This document shows, piece by piece, positions 1-8,037 of a stretch of 52,529 bases of DNA. Each line of letters begins with the position of its first letter. Positions within the stretch are counted from its first letter, which is position 1. The notes below the pieces were generated by a model. The model did not search any database, was not told the origin of the DNA, and worked only from the letters and a program-made list of their open reading frames with translations. Source of the stretch: Marine Group I thaumarchaeote (lineage in GTDB: Archaea; Thermoproteota; Nitrososphaeria; Nitrososphaerales; Nitrosopumilaceae); the NCBI GenBank assembly GCA_013390745.1, contig JACASX010000008.1, positions 1 through 52,529 on the forward strand, written 5' to 3'. The translations under genes and the position numbers were made by a program.

Positions 1-216
1 TGGTTTGTGTTCTGGCTCTGACTCTGGTTTGTGTTCTGGCTCTGATTCATGTTCTGGTTCAGGTTCTGGTTCAGGTTCTGGTTCAGGTTCTGGTTCAGGT
101 TCTGGTTCATGTTCTGGTTCATGTTCTGGTTCAGGTTCTGATTCAGGTTCTGGTTCAGGTTCAGGCTCTGATTCAGGTTCTGGTTCAGGTTCAGGTTTGT
201 GTTCTGACTCGGTCAT
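1..216 (-). CDS. Pro-Glu repeat protein, N-terminal fragment (gene runs off the window)
   Basis: An ATG at 216 opens a minus-strand frame that stays open to base 1. The 72 visible residues begin [15 protein letters not shown] and continue as an almost pure alternation of Glu with Pro, broken by Ser, His or Lys at intervals. Complementary-strand frames here give only Ser-Gly repeats with no plausible start context, so I take the minus strand as coding. No signal peptide or membrane segment precedes the repeat, so the repeat is at the true N-terminus and may be a rigid, highly acidic extended linker. The domain that would reveal a function lies outside the window. The tandem DNA repeat makes copy number prone to change or to mis-assembly. 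Function unknown. Confidence 0.6.
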   Translation of the reverse strand, partial: MTESEHKPEPEPEPESEPEPEPEPESEPEPEHEPEHEPEPEPEPEPEPEPEPEPEHESEPEHKPESEPEHKP

Positions 217-455
217 AAAAAAAAGAAAAGGTCAGGAAGTACAAAAGTTAGCTAGTTTCAATATCATCTAACTCATCATATCCAGTGAGCAAAACGTCAC
301 AACTCTAGGATCATTACACACAAAACAGTCACGTTTTAGAAATTAACTCAACAAAAGTGTACAACCGCTTAATGTTTCTGGAATACATGTCTGGAAATGC
401 TTTGCTTGAATTTCTGTTAACACTTAAACCGACCAAAGTGCAAAAAAGAGTAATT

Positions 456-860
456 TTGCAGGATCAAAAAGAAATTGTTGAGATAATTCAAACTTTTTTT
501 GAAACGGGTAAAACAAAGGACTTCTCAGTGTTAGGAAATATTCAACTTAATTCACCAGAATTTTCTAGTTTTAGTGATGTTCCACCATATGGTTTGAAGG
601 GTTATTCTGAATCAATTGCTCTTGAGGAATTAAGATTCTCAAGCATTTCAGATTATGATTACGAAATAAAAAATGCTAAAATCAATGTTTTTGGAACTAC
701 AGGAATTGTCACGTTTGAATTGACTCAAAAAGGCATACTAGTAGACAATAAGGCTTTCACTGGTCAGCATATTACAATTAATGGTAGAGCAACATTTGTT
801 TTAATTAAGAAAGATACTTGGAAAATTTTGCATTACCATCTTGATAAAATTTCCAACTAA
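456..860 (+). CDS. NTF2-like / SnoaL-like fold protein
   Basis: The protein has the length and pattern of a single NTF2-like domain: an N-terminal helix (KEIVEIIQTFFETGK), a middle segment with the GYSESIALEELRF stretch, then curved-sheet strands ending in TFVLIKKDTWKILHYHLDK. Family members are small barrels that bind or convert small ligands, or act as association domains. No specific substrate can be read. I chose the TTG at 456 because the domain begins there and a TATA-like box (cacttaaacc, 421-430) lies about 26-30 nt upstream. Longer versions from GTG 357 or ATG 372 in the same frame remain possible. It converges on the LsrF-like gene with only 11 nt between the stops. Confidence 0.6.
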   Translation: MQDQKEIVEIIQTFFETGKTKDFSVLGNIQLNSPEFSSFSDVPPYGLKGYSESIALEELRFSSISDYDYEIKNAKINVFGTTGIVTFELTQKGILVDNKAFTGQHITINGRATFVLIKKDTWKILHYHLDKISN

Positions 861-871
861 TTTTTTGCGTG

Positions 872-1687
872 TTATTTTTCTGCTTTAGGTAATTTTGGTT
901 TAGGTTGGCAAAACTTTTTGTATAGTTCATCAGCCTCGTCAACATTCGCATTTCCATGTACAATAGAACGAACTGCACGGATCATGGGTACAGGGTTTTC
1001 AGATTGCCAAATATTTCGTCCCATATCAACTCCTGCTGCACCATGTTCAATTGAGTTGTATGTTAATTCAAGAGCATCACGCTCTGCGATTTTTTTACCA
1101 CCAGCCACAATTATCGGCACAGGACAAGATTCTGTCACCTTGTCAAAATCTTCACAATAATATGTCTTGACAATATGTGCGCCTTGCTCAGCAGCAATTC
1201 TACACGCTAAAGATAGATAACGCGCATCCTTTTGCCCAATTTCTTTTCCCACGGCTGTAACAGCAAGAACTGGAATACCATACTCCTCTGCTTCATTAAC
1301 TAATCTGCCGAGGTTAACAATCGTTTGTTGTTCATACTTTGAGCCGACAAAAACTGACATAGCTAATGCAGAAGCATTAAGTCTAATAGCATCTTTAATG
1401 CTCACAGTGATTTGCTCGTTTGATAAATCTTCGCCAATAATACTAGAACCGCCAGATACTCTTAAGACAATTGGTACAGAAGATTTTGGATCGATTGATG
1501 TTCGTTGTACTCCTCTTGTAAGCATTATTGAATCACAATACTTGAGTAATGGTGCAGTTGTTTTTCTAGGAACCTCTAATTTTTCAGTAGGACCTAAAAA
1601 ATATCCATGATCAACAGCAAGCATTAATGCACGATGATCATTTGGTTTAATGATATGAGATATTCTATTTTGTAACCCCCAATCCAT
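872..1687 (-). CDS. LsrF-like class I aldolase/thiolase (DeoC/FbaB-type barrel)
   Basis: A 271-residue TIM-barrel enzyme that closely resembles bacterial LsrF, the thiolase of autoinducer-2 phosphate breakdown, and more distantly the archaeal DhnA aldolase and ADTH synthase. Seen in the sequence: the N-terminal DWGLQNR block, AVDHGYF, LTRGVQR, the HIVKTYY strand whose Lys-174 aligns with the Schiff-base lysine, IVAGGKK, and the phosphate-binding GVDMGRNIWQ. A role in quorum-signal breakdown is unlikely in an archaeon with no other lsr genes visible. A sugar-phosphate or aromatic-precursor aldol reaction is more plausible but is inference. It lies 45 nt downstream of a zinc dehydrogenase on the same strand, so the two are probably co-transcribed. 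Confidence 0.8.
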   Translation of the reverse strand: MDWGLQNRISHIIKPNDHRALMLAVDHGYFLGPTEKLEVPRKTTAPLLKYCDSIMLTRGVQRTSIDPKSSVPIVLRVSGGSSIIGEDLSNEQITVSIKDAIRLNASALAMSVFVGSKYEQQTIVNLGRLVNEAEEYGIPVLAVTAVGKEIGQKDARYLSLACRIAAEQGAHIVKTYYCEDFDKVTESCPVPIIVAGGKKIAERDALELTYNSIEHGAAGVDMGRNIWQSENPVPMIRAVRSIVHGNANVDEADELYKKFCQPKPKLPKAEK

Positions 1688-1732
1688 TTTACTTCGATTT
1701 CACAAGAAACAATTTGCCTTCTTAAGCCTTTC

Positions 1733-2770
1733 TCAATTACTTATGATTATTTTCATAGCATTATCGCCTGATTTCGCATGTGCAAAGGCCTGCTGACACT
1801 CTTGCAAATTGTATTTATGAGTAATCAACTGTGACACATCGATTTGCTTATTTGATATTAAATCAAGCGCATGTGTAGTATCAACATCAGATGCTGCATA
1901 AGAATTAACAATTGTAACTCCTTTTGAGTATATTTCACTCATGTCAAGATCAACATTTGCTCCTTTGCTTGGTACACCAAACATAACAATGATGCCTCCC
2001 TTTCTAACGAAATAAACAGCGTCTTTTAATGCGTTCAAACTACTAGTAGATACTATAACAACATCAACACCTTGATTTGCAGTTTCAGATTTTATTTGTT
2101 CCAAAGCGTTAGTATTTCCAGAATGAATTGTAGTAGTTTCAAATTTTTTTGCAAAATTTAATCTGTAATCATTCAAATCTAAACAAAATACTTTTCCAAG
2201 ACCATATAATTTTGCAAGCAATACATGCATTATTCCAGTAGGACCAACTCCAAGGATAGCAACGCTGTCATTCTTATGATGTTTAAATTTGTTCCAAGCT
2301 CTAATACAACATGCAAGTGGTTCAATCATTGCAGCTTCTTCAAAAGACATGCTATCGGGAATATTTAACACACCGCCATGCTTTACATTCCATTCTGGGA
2401 CAACGTATTCGTCTGCAAGTCCGCAGGGTTCAAGATTTGATTCGTAATATTTTTTACACATTGTTTCATTTCCATGGCTACATTCATGACAATCATCTGA
2501 ATAACATGCAACGTGATGATGTGTAAACACACGATCACCAACACTGAAATTTGAAATTTCTGAACCCACCTGTGTTATTATCCCTGCAGGTTCATGTCCA
2601 AGTCTCATGGATGGCTGTCCATATTTTCCGAACACTTTTTCCACATCAGAACCACAAATTCCACAAGCACGCATTTTAACAAGCATGTCACCCGGACCTA
2701 CTGGTGGTTTTTCTATATTTTTAATTTCAATGTTGGAATTACTTTTTATCACTGCTGCTTTCATTGGCAT
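1733..2770 (-). CDS. Zinc-dependent medium-chain alcohol/polyol dehydrogenase
   Basis: The protein has 345 residues, the usual length for the sorbitol/threonine dehydrogenase branch of the MDR superfamily. The catalytic-zinc site shows as CGICGSDVEK plus GHEPAG, and a structural zinc loop as a run of four cysteines around CHECSHGNETMC. The Rossmann motif is GVGPTG, near residue 175. It probably oxidises a secondary alcohol of a polyol, sugar or amino acid with NAD(P). The substrate cannot be read. It is the first gene of a two-gene unit with the LsrF-like aldolase, which suggests they act in sequence on a phosphorylated or polyol substrate (inference). Its upstream region holds the dyad element at 2819-2836. 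Confidence 0.82.
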   Translation of the reverse strand: MPMKAAVIKSNSNIEIKNIEKPPVGPGDMLVKMRACGICGSDVEKVFGKYGQPSMRLGHEPAGIITQVGSEISNFSVGDRVFTHHHVACYSDDCHECSHGNETMCKKYYESNLEPCGLADEYVVPEWNVKHGGVLNIPDSMSFEEAAMIEPLACCIRAWNKFKHHKNDSVAILGVGPTGIMHVLLAKLYGLGKVFCLDLNDYRLNFAKKFETTTIHSGNTNALEQIKSETANQGVDVVIVSTSSLNALKDAVYFVRKGGIIVMFGVPSKGANVDLDMSEIYSKGVTIVNSYAASDVDTTHALDLISNKQIDVSQLITHKYNLQECQQAFAHAKSGDNAMKIIISN

Positions 2771-2818
2771 ATTTCATCAATAATTCTATGTAAAGTATGG
2801 CATTTGTATACTAGAAAA

Positions 2819-2836
2819 TCTATCTAGTTAGATTCA
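2819..2836. promoter_or_regulatory. Candidate operator with dyad symmetry in a divergent promoter
   Basis: The 18-mer tctatctagttagattca sits between the divergent zinc dehydrogenase (start 2770) and the small membrane genes (start 2862). On the minus strand its core reads ATCTA-AC-TAGAT, a perfect 5-bp dyad. A 17/18 match occurs at 36116-36133, also just upstream of a promoter. A TATA-like tagtataca for the dehydrogenase lies next to it. A regulator binding here could control both directions. No regulator is identified. Confidence 0.4.
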
Positions 2837-2861
2837 AAAGATAGTATGTTTCTACATCAAT

Positions 2862-2969
2862 ATGGCGGAACCATCACTCTGGCCTTACGGTTTAGGAATT
2901 GCTGTGGTCATAACATTAGCTGTTATCATTCCACTTCTTCGCAAAAGGAGAAAATCTGGATCTAATTAA
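2862..2969 (+). CDS. Single-span small membrane protein (35 aa)
   Basis: The ATG at 2862 opens a 35-residue protein ending at TAA 2967-2969. It starts MAEPSLWPYG, has one hydrophobic segment (GIAVVITLAVIIPLL), and ends with a strongly basic tail (RKRRKSGS). The charge pattern predicts an outside N-terminus and a cytoplasmic C-terminus. It is followed after 2 nt by a second tiny membrane gene. The pair probably forms one transcript. Small single-span proteins like this are often accessory subunits of respiratory or transport complexes, but nothing here names the partner. Confidence 0.6.
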   Translation: MAEPSLWPYGLGIAVVITLAVIIPLLRKRRKSGSN

Positions 2970-2971
2970 CA

Positions 2972-3082
2972 ATGCTTGATACAAACACAGAATCTATTGG
3001 CATGATATTGCTAGTAGCATGTCTAGTTGGTGTAATAGCGTCTGTGGTAGGGATAAGAATGTACATACTTTTCAAGAAATAG
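2972..3082 (+). CDS. Single-span small membrane protein (36 aa)
   Basis: The ATG at 2972 follows the stop of the preceding small gene by 2 nt, and the TAG is at 3080-3082. The 36-residue product begins MLDTNTESIG, has one membrane span (ILLVACLVGVIASVVGI), and ends MYILFKK. The tight coupling to the 35-aa membrane protein suggests coordinate production of two interacting peptides. Function unknown. A DUF4352-type membrane protein gene follows 58 nt later on the same strand. Confidence 0.58.
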   Translation: MLDTNTESIGMILLVACLVGVIASVVGIRMYILFKK

Positions 3083-3140
3083 CCTATATCAAAACCAGCA
3101 AACAACTTTAAGGAATTACAAATCAAGCAAAATGTAGAAA

Positions 3141-3701
3141 ATGGTAGGAATTGGTACATTTATCATGCTTGGAATAGTTATTGGTTCAATTTGTATTTCA
3201 TTGTATTTGTTTTTGGATGAACGACTAGTTGATATAACTGAGGAATCGGGCGACTTGTTAACAGTAAACAATGTGGAATTTAATATAAGCCATATTGGAA
3301 ACTATGAAAGCCTAGAAAAAACGAAAGAGTATAAGGAATTAGAAAAAACACAGGCGATAAAGGGACTAGCAACAAGTGAAATAGCAGAAGGGGTTTATTT
3401 TCAAATTCAAATTACCGCACATAATATTGGTGCTGAAACTGTAAGGTTTAGTGGTGGGCAGTTTTACCTATTTGACATTAACCAAGAAAAATATGATGCG
3501 ATTTTTATTGGATATGCCGGTTCGGACATAATAGAAGAATTATCAAGGGTAGATCTTTTACCGGGCAGTTCTGTTACTGTTACAACACAATTTGATATTC
3601 CGTATGATGAAGAAATGAAATACACTGTTGGAATTCTTCCAGATAGATTTGGTCTTCAAGATTCTGAAGAAAGAGGTTTTGTTTGTATAAAAAACTGTTA
3701 A
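3141..3701 (+). CDS. Membrane-anchored DUF4352-like protein
   Basis: The 186-residue protein has one N-terminal membrane anchor (FIMLGIVIGSICISLYLFL) followed by an extracellular beta-rich domain. The pattern fits the DUF4352/telomeric-repeat-binding-factor-like immunoglobulin fold found on archaeal cell surfaces: a hydrophobic strand YFQIQITAHNIG, then a strand about ligand or structure (QFYLFDINQEKYDA), then LLPGSSVTVTTQFDIP. Two cysteines near the C-terminus (VCIKNC) could form a disulfide outside the cell. It follows the two small membrane genes and could share their transcript. Exact role unknown. Confidence 0.62.
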   Translation: MVGIGTFIMLGIVIGSICISLYLFLDERLVDITEESGDLLTVNNVEFNISHIGNYESLEKTKEYKELEKTQAIKGLATSEIAEGVYFQIQITAHNIGAETVRFSGGQFYLFDINQEKYDAIFIGYAGSDIIEELSRVDLLPGSSVTVTTQFDIPYDEEMKYTVGILPDRFGLQDSEERGFVCIKNC

Positions 3702-3722
3702 TGAAATAACTTTTCTATGGAG

Positions 3723-4010
3723 TTATAATTCAGAAAGCAAACCACCGATAAAAGACTCGTACTCATCATCTGAAAACGTAGTTACTTCTACCTGATTCTT
3801 AGACTTAGCCAACGGAAAGAAGTCTAAATGGTAACATTCATTGTTAAAATAATATCCAGGGCATGAACAAAAATCCAAATCTGGATCAAACCAATATTCT
3901 TTATCCATTCCTACAACTGTCCAAATCTTCCTATTACTTGGTTCAAAAAGATGTAATTTGATACGTTTTTCAGATAAAAGCGAATTTATCTTTTTAAATT
4001 GCAAATCCAT
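3723..4010 (-). CDS. Small SWIM-type zinc-finger protein
   Basis: The 95-residue protein contains CSCPGYYFNNECYH (around residues 48-61), which matches the SWIM zinc-finger pattern CxC-x(n)-CxH. SWIM domains mediate DNA or protein binding. In archaea, small SWIM proteins occur singly or fused to helicases. The N-terminal half (KLHLFEPSNRKIWTVVG) is a short beta-rich lead-in typical of the family. It is transcribed divergently from a phosphoesterase gene, with only 34 nt between start codons and a TATA box for each direction in that gap. Confidence 0.7.
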   Translation of the reverse strand: MDLQFKKINSLLSEKRIKLHLFEPSNRKIWTVVGMDKEYWFDPDLDFCSCPGYYFNNECYHLDFFPLAKSKNQVEVTTFSDDEYESFIGGLLSEL

Positions 4011-4012
4011 AA

Positions 4013-4040
4013 GAATTTAATTAAATCGGATAATTATATT
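4013..4040. promoter_or_regulatory. Back-to-back leaderless promoters
   Basis: In the 34-nt gap between divergent start codons, tttaatta (centre about 4019) is 26 nt before the ATG at 4045 on the plus strand. An AT-rich box, atataatt on the minus strand (centre about 4036), is 26 nt before the ATG at 4010. Both distances match the archaeal TATA-to-start spacing, so both mRNAs are predicted to be leaderless and their promoters to overlap. Confidence 0.55.
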
Positions 4041-4044
4041 TTTA

Positions 4045-4791
4045 ATGGTTCAAACTAAAATCATTCCCAAATATCCTGCACTCATGATTGAAGGGACTAG
4101 AAAAAGTTTAGTTATTACGGATTTACATTTAGGTTTTGAAAATAATCTATCATTAAACAATGTATTCTTAGGAAAAAACAAAACTGTTGCTGAAATTACC
4201 AAGGAAATTGAAAAGATCATAAAGAAAACAAAACCTGATTCATTAGTTCTGCTCGGTGATATAAAATCCGGAATCAAATCGATAACAAAAACAGAATGGG
4301 AGACTGTGCCTAGTTTTTTTGAAAGTATTACTAAATTAATTGACACAATTCTGGTTCCAGGAAATCATGATGCAAATATAGAAAAACTGATCCCAAATGG
4401 AATAACACTTGCTAGTTCAAAGGGAATTATTATTGATGATATTCTTTTAACCCATGGGCATACAATGCCGTCAGAAAATTTTTCGCAAGTAAATACAATT
4501 GTGATGGGTCATATTCACCCTGTTTTTTTCCAGAAAGAGTCACTCATTAATGGTGAACGAGTATGGGTATCAATCAAGTGTAAGAAACAGAAGATATTTC
4601 ATTCAAAATCAGGGGAATTAGAAGTAATAATTTTACCTTCATTTAACAGGTACTTTTACGCAACACAAAAAAAATTCTATAAAAAATCAATTTCTCCCAT
4701 AATAGAAAAAATGGATGTAATACAAGCAAAAATTGTAACACTTGATGGTACAATAATTGGTAATGAACAGCAATTATCTTCTGTGATCTAG
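4045..4791 (+). CDS. ICC-like calcineurin-type metallophosphoesterase
   Basis: The 248-residue protein shows the metallophosphoesterase motifs in order: TDLHLGFE (D-x-H), LLGDIKSG (GD), VPGNHDAN (GNH[DE]), TLTHGH-type segment LLTHGHTMP, and MGHIHPVF (GHxH). These residues form the two-metal active site. It fits the archaeal ICC-like phosphoesterase group that often accompanies Lhr-type helicases in archaeal genomes, suggesting a link to nucleic acid repair. The substrate is not known. It converges on carB, overlapping its stop by 4 nt. Confidence 0.82.
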   Translation: MVQTKIIPKYPALMIEGTRKSLVITDLHLGFENNLSLNNVFLGKNKTVAEITKEIEKIIKKTKPDSLVLLGDIKSGIKSITKTEWETVPSFFESITKLIDTILVPGNHDANIEKLIPNGITLASSKGIIIDDILLTHGHTMPSENFSQVNTIVMGHIHPVFFQKESLINGERVWVSIKCKKQKIFHSKSGELEVIILPSFNRYFYATQKKFYKKSISPIIEKMDVIQAKIVTLDGTIIGNEQQLSSVI

Positions 4792-7700
4792 GCAATGTCT
4801 TTATACGGTCCTAATGGTTCTTTTGAAGTTTCATTTTTTTGTAACCATTCTAAGGTTTTAACAAATGATTCCGCTAATTCAATAGTTGAAAGAACGGGAA
4901 TGCCTAACTCTAATGACTTTCTTCGTATTTGATATTCATCATAAAGCATTCCTACATATTTTTCCAAAGTTGATGTGCTTGGAACGTTTATAATAAAATC
5001 AATTTTTTTCTCATATAGCAAATCAGCAATATTTGGTTTCCTTTCTGGCTCACTAATTTTATGAACAACCGTAACATCTCCAAGTTTTTCCGCAAAAAAT
5101 TCCGCCGTTGTTTCAGTTGCAAAAATTTTGTAGCCTAAATTTTTTAGTAGAGCAGATGTCTGAAGTAATTTTTCCCGATTTTCCACACCTCCTATTGTAA
5201 CTAATGCTGACCCAGTTTTTGGAAGATTATAACCTACTGATGTCAATCCTTTTGATAATGCATCATAGAAACTATTTCCGAAACATGCTGCTTCACCTGT
5301 TGACTGCATTTCAACCCCTAATACAATATCTGCACCTTCAAGCTGCATGAAAGAAAATTGTGGAACCTTTATTCCATATACGCCAGTATTTGCCCACATA
5401 TTCTGTGGTATACTGGAAATCTTTTTACCCAGAATTGCTTGTGCAGCCAAATTAATCATATTTATCTTAATAAATTTAGAAACAAATGGCATAGAACGTG
5501 ACGCGCGTATATTTAGTTCTATAACATATGCTTGCTCATTTTTTACTAAAAATTGCAAGTTAAATGGTCCCTTAATGTGGAACTCTCTCGCAATTTTGTT
5601 TGTGGAATAAGTAATATTTTCAATAATCTTATTGCTTAATCTCCAAGGTGGTATACACATCATCGCGTCTCCAGAATGAACACCTGCACTGTCTATGTGT
5701 TCGACTATTGCACCAATTGCTACGTTATCTCCATCGCAAACTCCATCCACATCAACTTCTAATGCATCAAGCATGAACTTTGTAATTACAACTGGATGAT
5801 CAGGTGATACTATTGTTGCCTCGTTAACAAATTTTTTAAGTTCAGTTTGTGACCAGACTACTTTCATTGCTGCGCCACTGAGTACGTATGACGGTCTTAC
5901 CAATACGGGATAACCAACTTCTAATGCAAAGTTCTTGGCATCAACAATACTCGTGAATGCCTGCCAAGATGGCTGTCCTATATGGAGCCTATCCAAAACT
6001 TGGCTAAACTTTGAACGGTCTTCAGCCCTATCCACATCTTCAGCGTTTGTTCCAATAAGTGTAATTCCACTGTCAGCTAATTTGGGTGTTAGATTGTTTG
6101 CTGTTTGACCACCAACAGATGTAACAATTCCATTTGGTCGTTCAAATTCTGATATATCCAAAATCCGCTCAAGTGTAAGCTCTTCAAAATAAAGTCTGTT
6201 GCATATATCATAATCAGTTGATACAGTTTCAGGGTTACAATTCACCACGACAACATTTTTTTGCCCACAATCTTGAAGACCCCAAACCATATTCACAGTT
6301 CCCCAATCAAATTCTACACTGCTACCTATTCGGTAAGGTCCAGCACCAAGAACAATAATCCCAATATCGTTTTTCGTAATTGAGATATCATTTTCTGTTC
6401 CACCATATGTTAGATAAAGATAGTTAGTTTCAGCTGGCCATTCCGCTGCTAATGTATCAATCTGTTTAACTACAGGTATAATACCAAGATCTTTTCTAAT
6501 TTTTCTTATTTCTAATCCCTCTTTCTTAACAGCTCTGCCAATCTGATTATCGGAGAATCCAAATTTCTTTGCGTCAGATAATAGTTTATGATCCAGTGTT
6601 GACGATTTTAGCCTCCTCTCTACTTCAACAATATTATTAATTTTCTTTAAGAACCACGGATCAATTGCTGATAACTGATAAATTTTTTCAATCGATACGC
6701 CCTTATGGAGCGCGGCGACAACATTGTATAATATATTATCATCAGGTGTTTGAAGACGTTCCTCAATTTGTTCATCATCAAACGATTCACCGTTTTGGCG
6801 GTTTAAGACAAGTCCATCCTTTCCGATGTCAAGCATCCTAATTGATTTTTGTATAACCTCTTCGAATTTTCTGCCTATTGCCATTACTTCGCCCACAGAT
6901 TTCATAGTAGGTCCTAGATTTCTATTAGCAAGTTCAAATTTTGTAAAATCCCATCTTGGATGCTTACATACTATGTAATCCAATGCTGGTTCAAAACATG
7001 CAGTAGTCTTTTTCGTAATAGTGTTAACCAATTCTGGTAATGAATAACCAAGTCCTATCTTTGCAGACATGTATGCTAATGGATATCCAGTAGCCTTACT
7101 TGCTAGTGCAGAAGAACGTGAAAGTCGAGGATTAATCTCAATAGCTGCATATGTATCGGAAGACTGGTCTAATGCAAATTGAATATTGCATTCTCCTACA
7201 ATTCCTACATGTTTTGTTGCTCGTAATGCTGCAGATCTTAACATATGGTATTCATGGTTATCTATTGTTTGAGATGGTGCAACAACTATGTTATCACCAG
7301 TATGAACCCTCATAGAAAGTACATTTTCCATATTACATACTATCACATTATTTTTTGAGTAATCTTGCATAACTTCATACTCGATTTGCTTCCAATCACC
7401 AACATATTCTTCAATCAGTATTTGCCCAACAAGGCTTGCCGCTAGACCACGACTAGCAATTTCATGCAATTCTATCTCATTAGATGCAACACCACCACCC
7501 TTTCCTCCAAGTGTATATGCAACTCTAACGATTACAGGATATCCCAAGTCTTTTGCAACTTTTTTCGCTTCGTCAAATGTGTTAACTGTTTTACTTTTTA
7601 AAACTGGTACATTGCATTTAACCATAGCATCCTTGAACTTCTGCCTATCCTCTGTTGCCATAATTCCTGGAATTTGTGTGCCCAAAACTGAAACGCCATA

Positions 7701-7832
7701 TTTTTTTAAAATTCCAGATTCATCTATTTTTACACCACAATTTAGTGCAGTCTGACCACCATAGCTTAGCATGATACCATCTGGTCTTTCTTTTTCAATA
7801 ATTGATTCTACATATTCTGGAGTAATTGGCAA
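4788..7832 (-). CDS. carB: Carbamoyl-phosphate synthase large chain, main open frame (N-terminus missing)
   Basis: CarB makes carbamoyl phosphate from bicarbonate, ammonia and two ATP, feeding pyrimidine and arginine synthesis. The frame has the duplicated ATP-grasp layout: first half with GGKGGGVASN and EINPRLSRSSALASKATGYPLA, an oligomerisation linker, second half starting GIIVLGAGPYRIGSSVEFDWG with VIELNIRASRSMPFVSK, and a C-terminal MGS-like allosteric domain (ALVTIGGVENREK onward). It opens only at a TTG (7832), giving 1014 residues where about 1070 are usual. The missing piece is encoded directly upstream in the same frame but behind a stop codon (separate entry). It lies downstream of carA. 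Confidence 0.9.
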   Translation of the reverse strand: MPITPEYVESIIEKERPDGIMLSYGGQTALNCGVKIDESGILKKYGVSVLGTQIPGIMATEDRQKFKDAMVKCNVPVLKSKTVNTFDEAKKVAKDLGYPVIVRVAYTLGGKGGGVASNEIELHEIASRGLAASLVGQILIEEYVGDWKQIEYEVMQDYSKNNVIVCNMENVLSMRVHTGDNIVVAPSQTIDNHEYHMLRSAALRATKHVGIVGECNIQFALDQSSDTYAAIEINPRLSRSSALASKATGYPLAYMSAKIGLGYSLPELVNTITKKTTACFEPALDYIVCKHPRWDFTKFELANRNLGPTMKSVGEVMAIGRKFEEVIQKSIRMLDIGKDGLVLNRQNGESFDDEQIEERLQTPDDNILYNVVAALHKGVSIEKIYQLSAIDPWFLKKINNIVEVERRLKSSTLDHKLLSDAKKFGFSDNQIGRAVKKEGLEIRKIRKDLGIIPVVKQIDTLAAEWPAETNYLYLTYGGTENDISITKNDIGIIVLGAGPYRIGSSVEFDWGTVNMVWGLQDCGQKNVVVVNCNPETVSTDYDICNRLYFEELTLERILDISEFERPNGIVTSVGGQTANNLTPKLADSGITLIGTNAEDVDRAEDRSKFSQVLDRLHIGQPSWQAFTSIVDAKNFALEVGYPVLVRPSYVLSGAAMKVVWSQTELKKFVNEATIVSPDHPVVITKFMLDALEVDVDGVCDGDNVAIGAIVEHIDSAGVHSGDAMMCIPPWRLSNKIIENITYSTNKIAREFHIKGPFNLQFLVKNEQAYVIELNIRASRSMPFVSKFIKINMINLAAQAILGKKISSIPQNMWANTGVYGIKVPQFSFMQLEGADIVLGVEMQSTGEAACFGNSFYDALSKGLTSVGYNLPKTGSALVTIGGVENREKLLQTSALLKNLGYKIFATETTAEFFAEKLGDVTVVHKISEPERKPNIADLLYEKKIDFIINVPSTSTLEKYVGMLYDEYQIRRKSLELGIPVLSTIELAESFVKTLEWLQKNETSKEPLGPYKDIA

Positions 7833-8036
7833 AAGGTATACTTGATCAGCAAACCTAGTATCTGTTTGAATTGTTGCAATATTTGGATTGATTAGAATGC
7901 TCTTGAGTCCATCCTCGTGGATTGCTTTGAGGCATTGGCTTCCGGAGTAGTCGAATTGACGGTCGATTTATCGACTTTCGCCCGCTTCTCCGATTTTAAT
8001 AGCCCCACTACCTAGAACAAGAATTTTTTCTAACCT
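7833..8036 (-). pseudogene. carB: 5' part of carB, in frame but interrupted
   Basis: Reading the carB frame upstream of 7832 gives the expected N-terminus: RLEKILVLGSGAIKIGEAGE, then a break, then FDYSGSQCLKAIHEDG and SILINPNIATIQTD. In CarB proteins GEAGE (or GQACE) runs directly into FDYSG. Here 21 nt (7956-7976) separate them and include an in-frame TAA at 7968-7970. The frame also lacks a start codon. The ATG that overlaps the carA stop (8039-8041) is one base out of register and hits TAG at 8030-8032. Either the gene is damaged, an unrecognised RNA-level event repairs it, or this short stretch contains sequence errors. Confidence 0.7.
7956..7976 (-). other. 21-nt insertion with a perfect palindrome inside carB
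   Basis: The insertion contains GTCGAT-TT-ATCGAC on the plus strand (7962-7975), a perfect 6-bp inverted repeat with a 2-nt centre. The flanking native sequence (gtcgaattgac, 7950-7960) resembles one arm, as if the insert arose by an imperfect local duplication. I tried to fold it as a bulge-helix-bulge intron and did not find a convincing one. Confidence 0.6.
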
Positions 8037-8037
8037 C

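Noticed and set aside
5-271. Plus-strand Ser-Gly repeat reading frame
   Set aside because: It is the mirror of the minus-strand Pro-Glu repeat, has no promoter or ribosome site, and ends in unrelated sequence.
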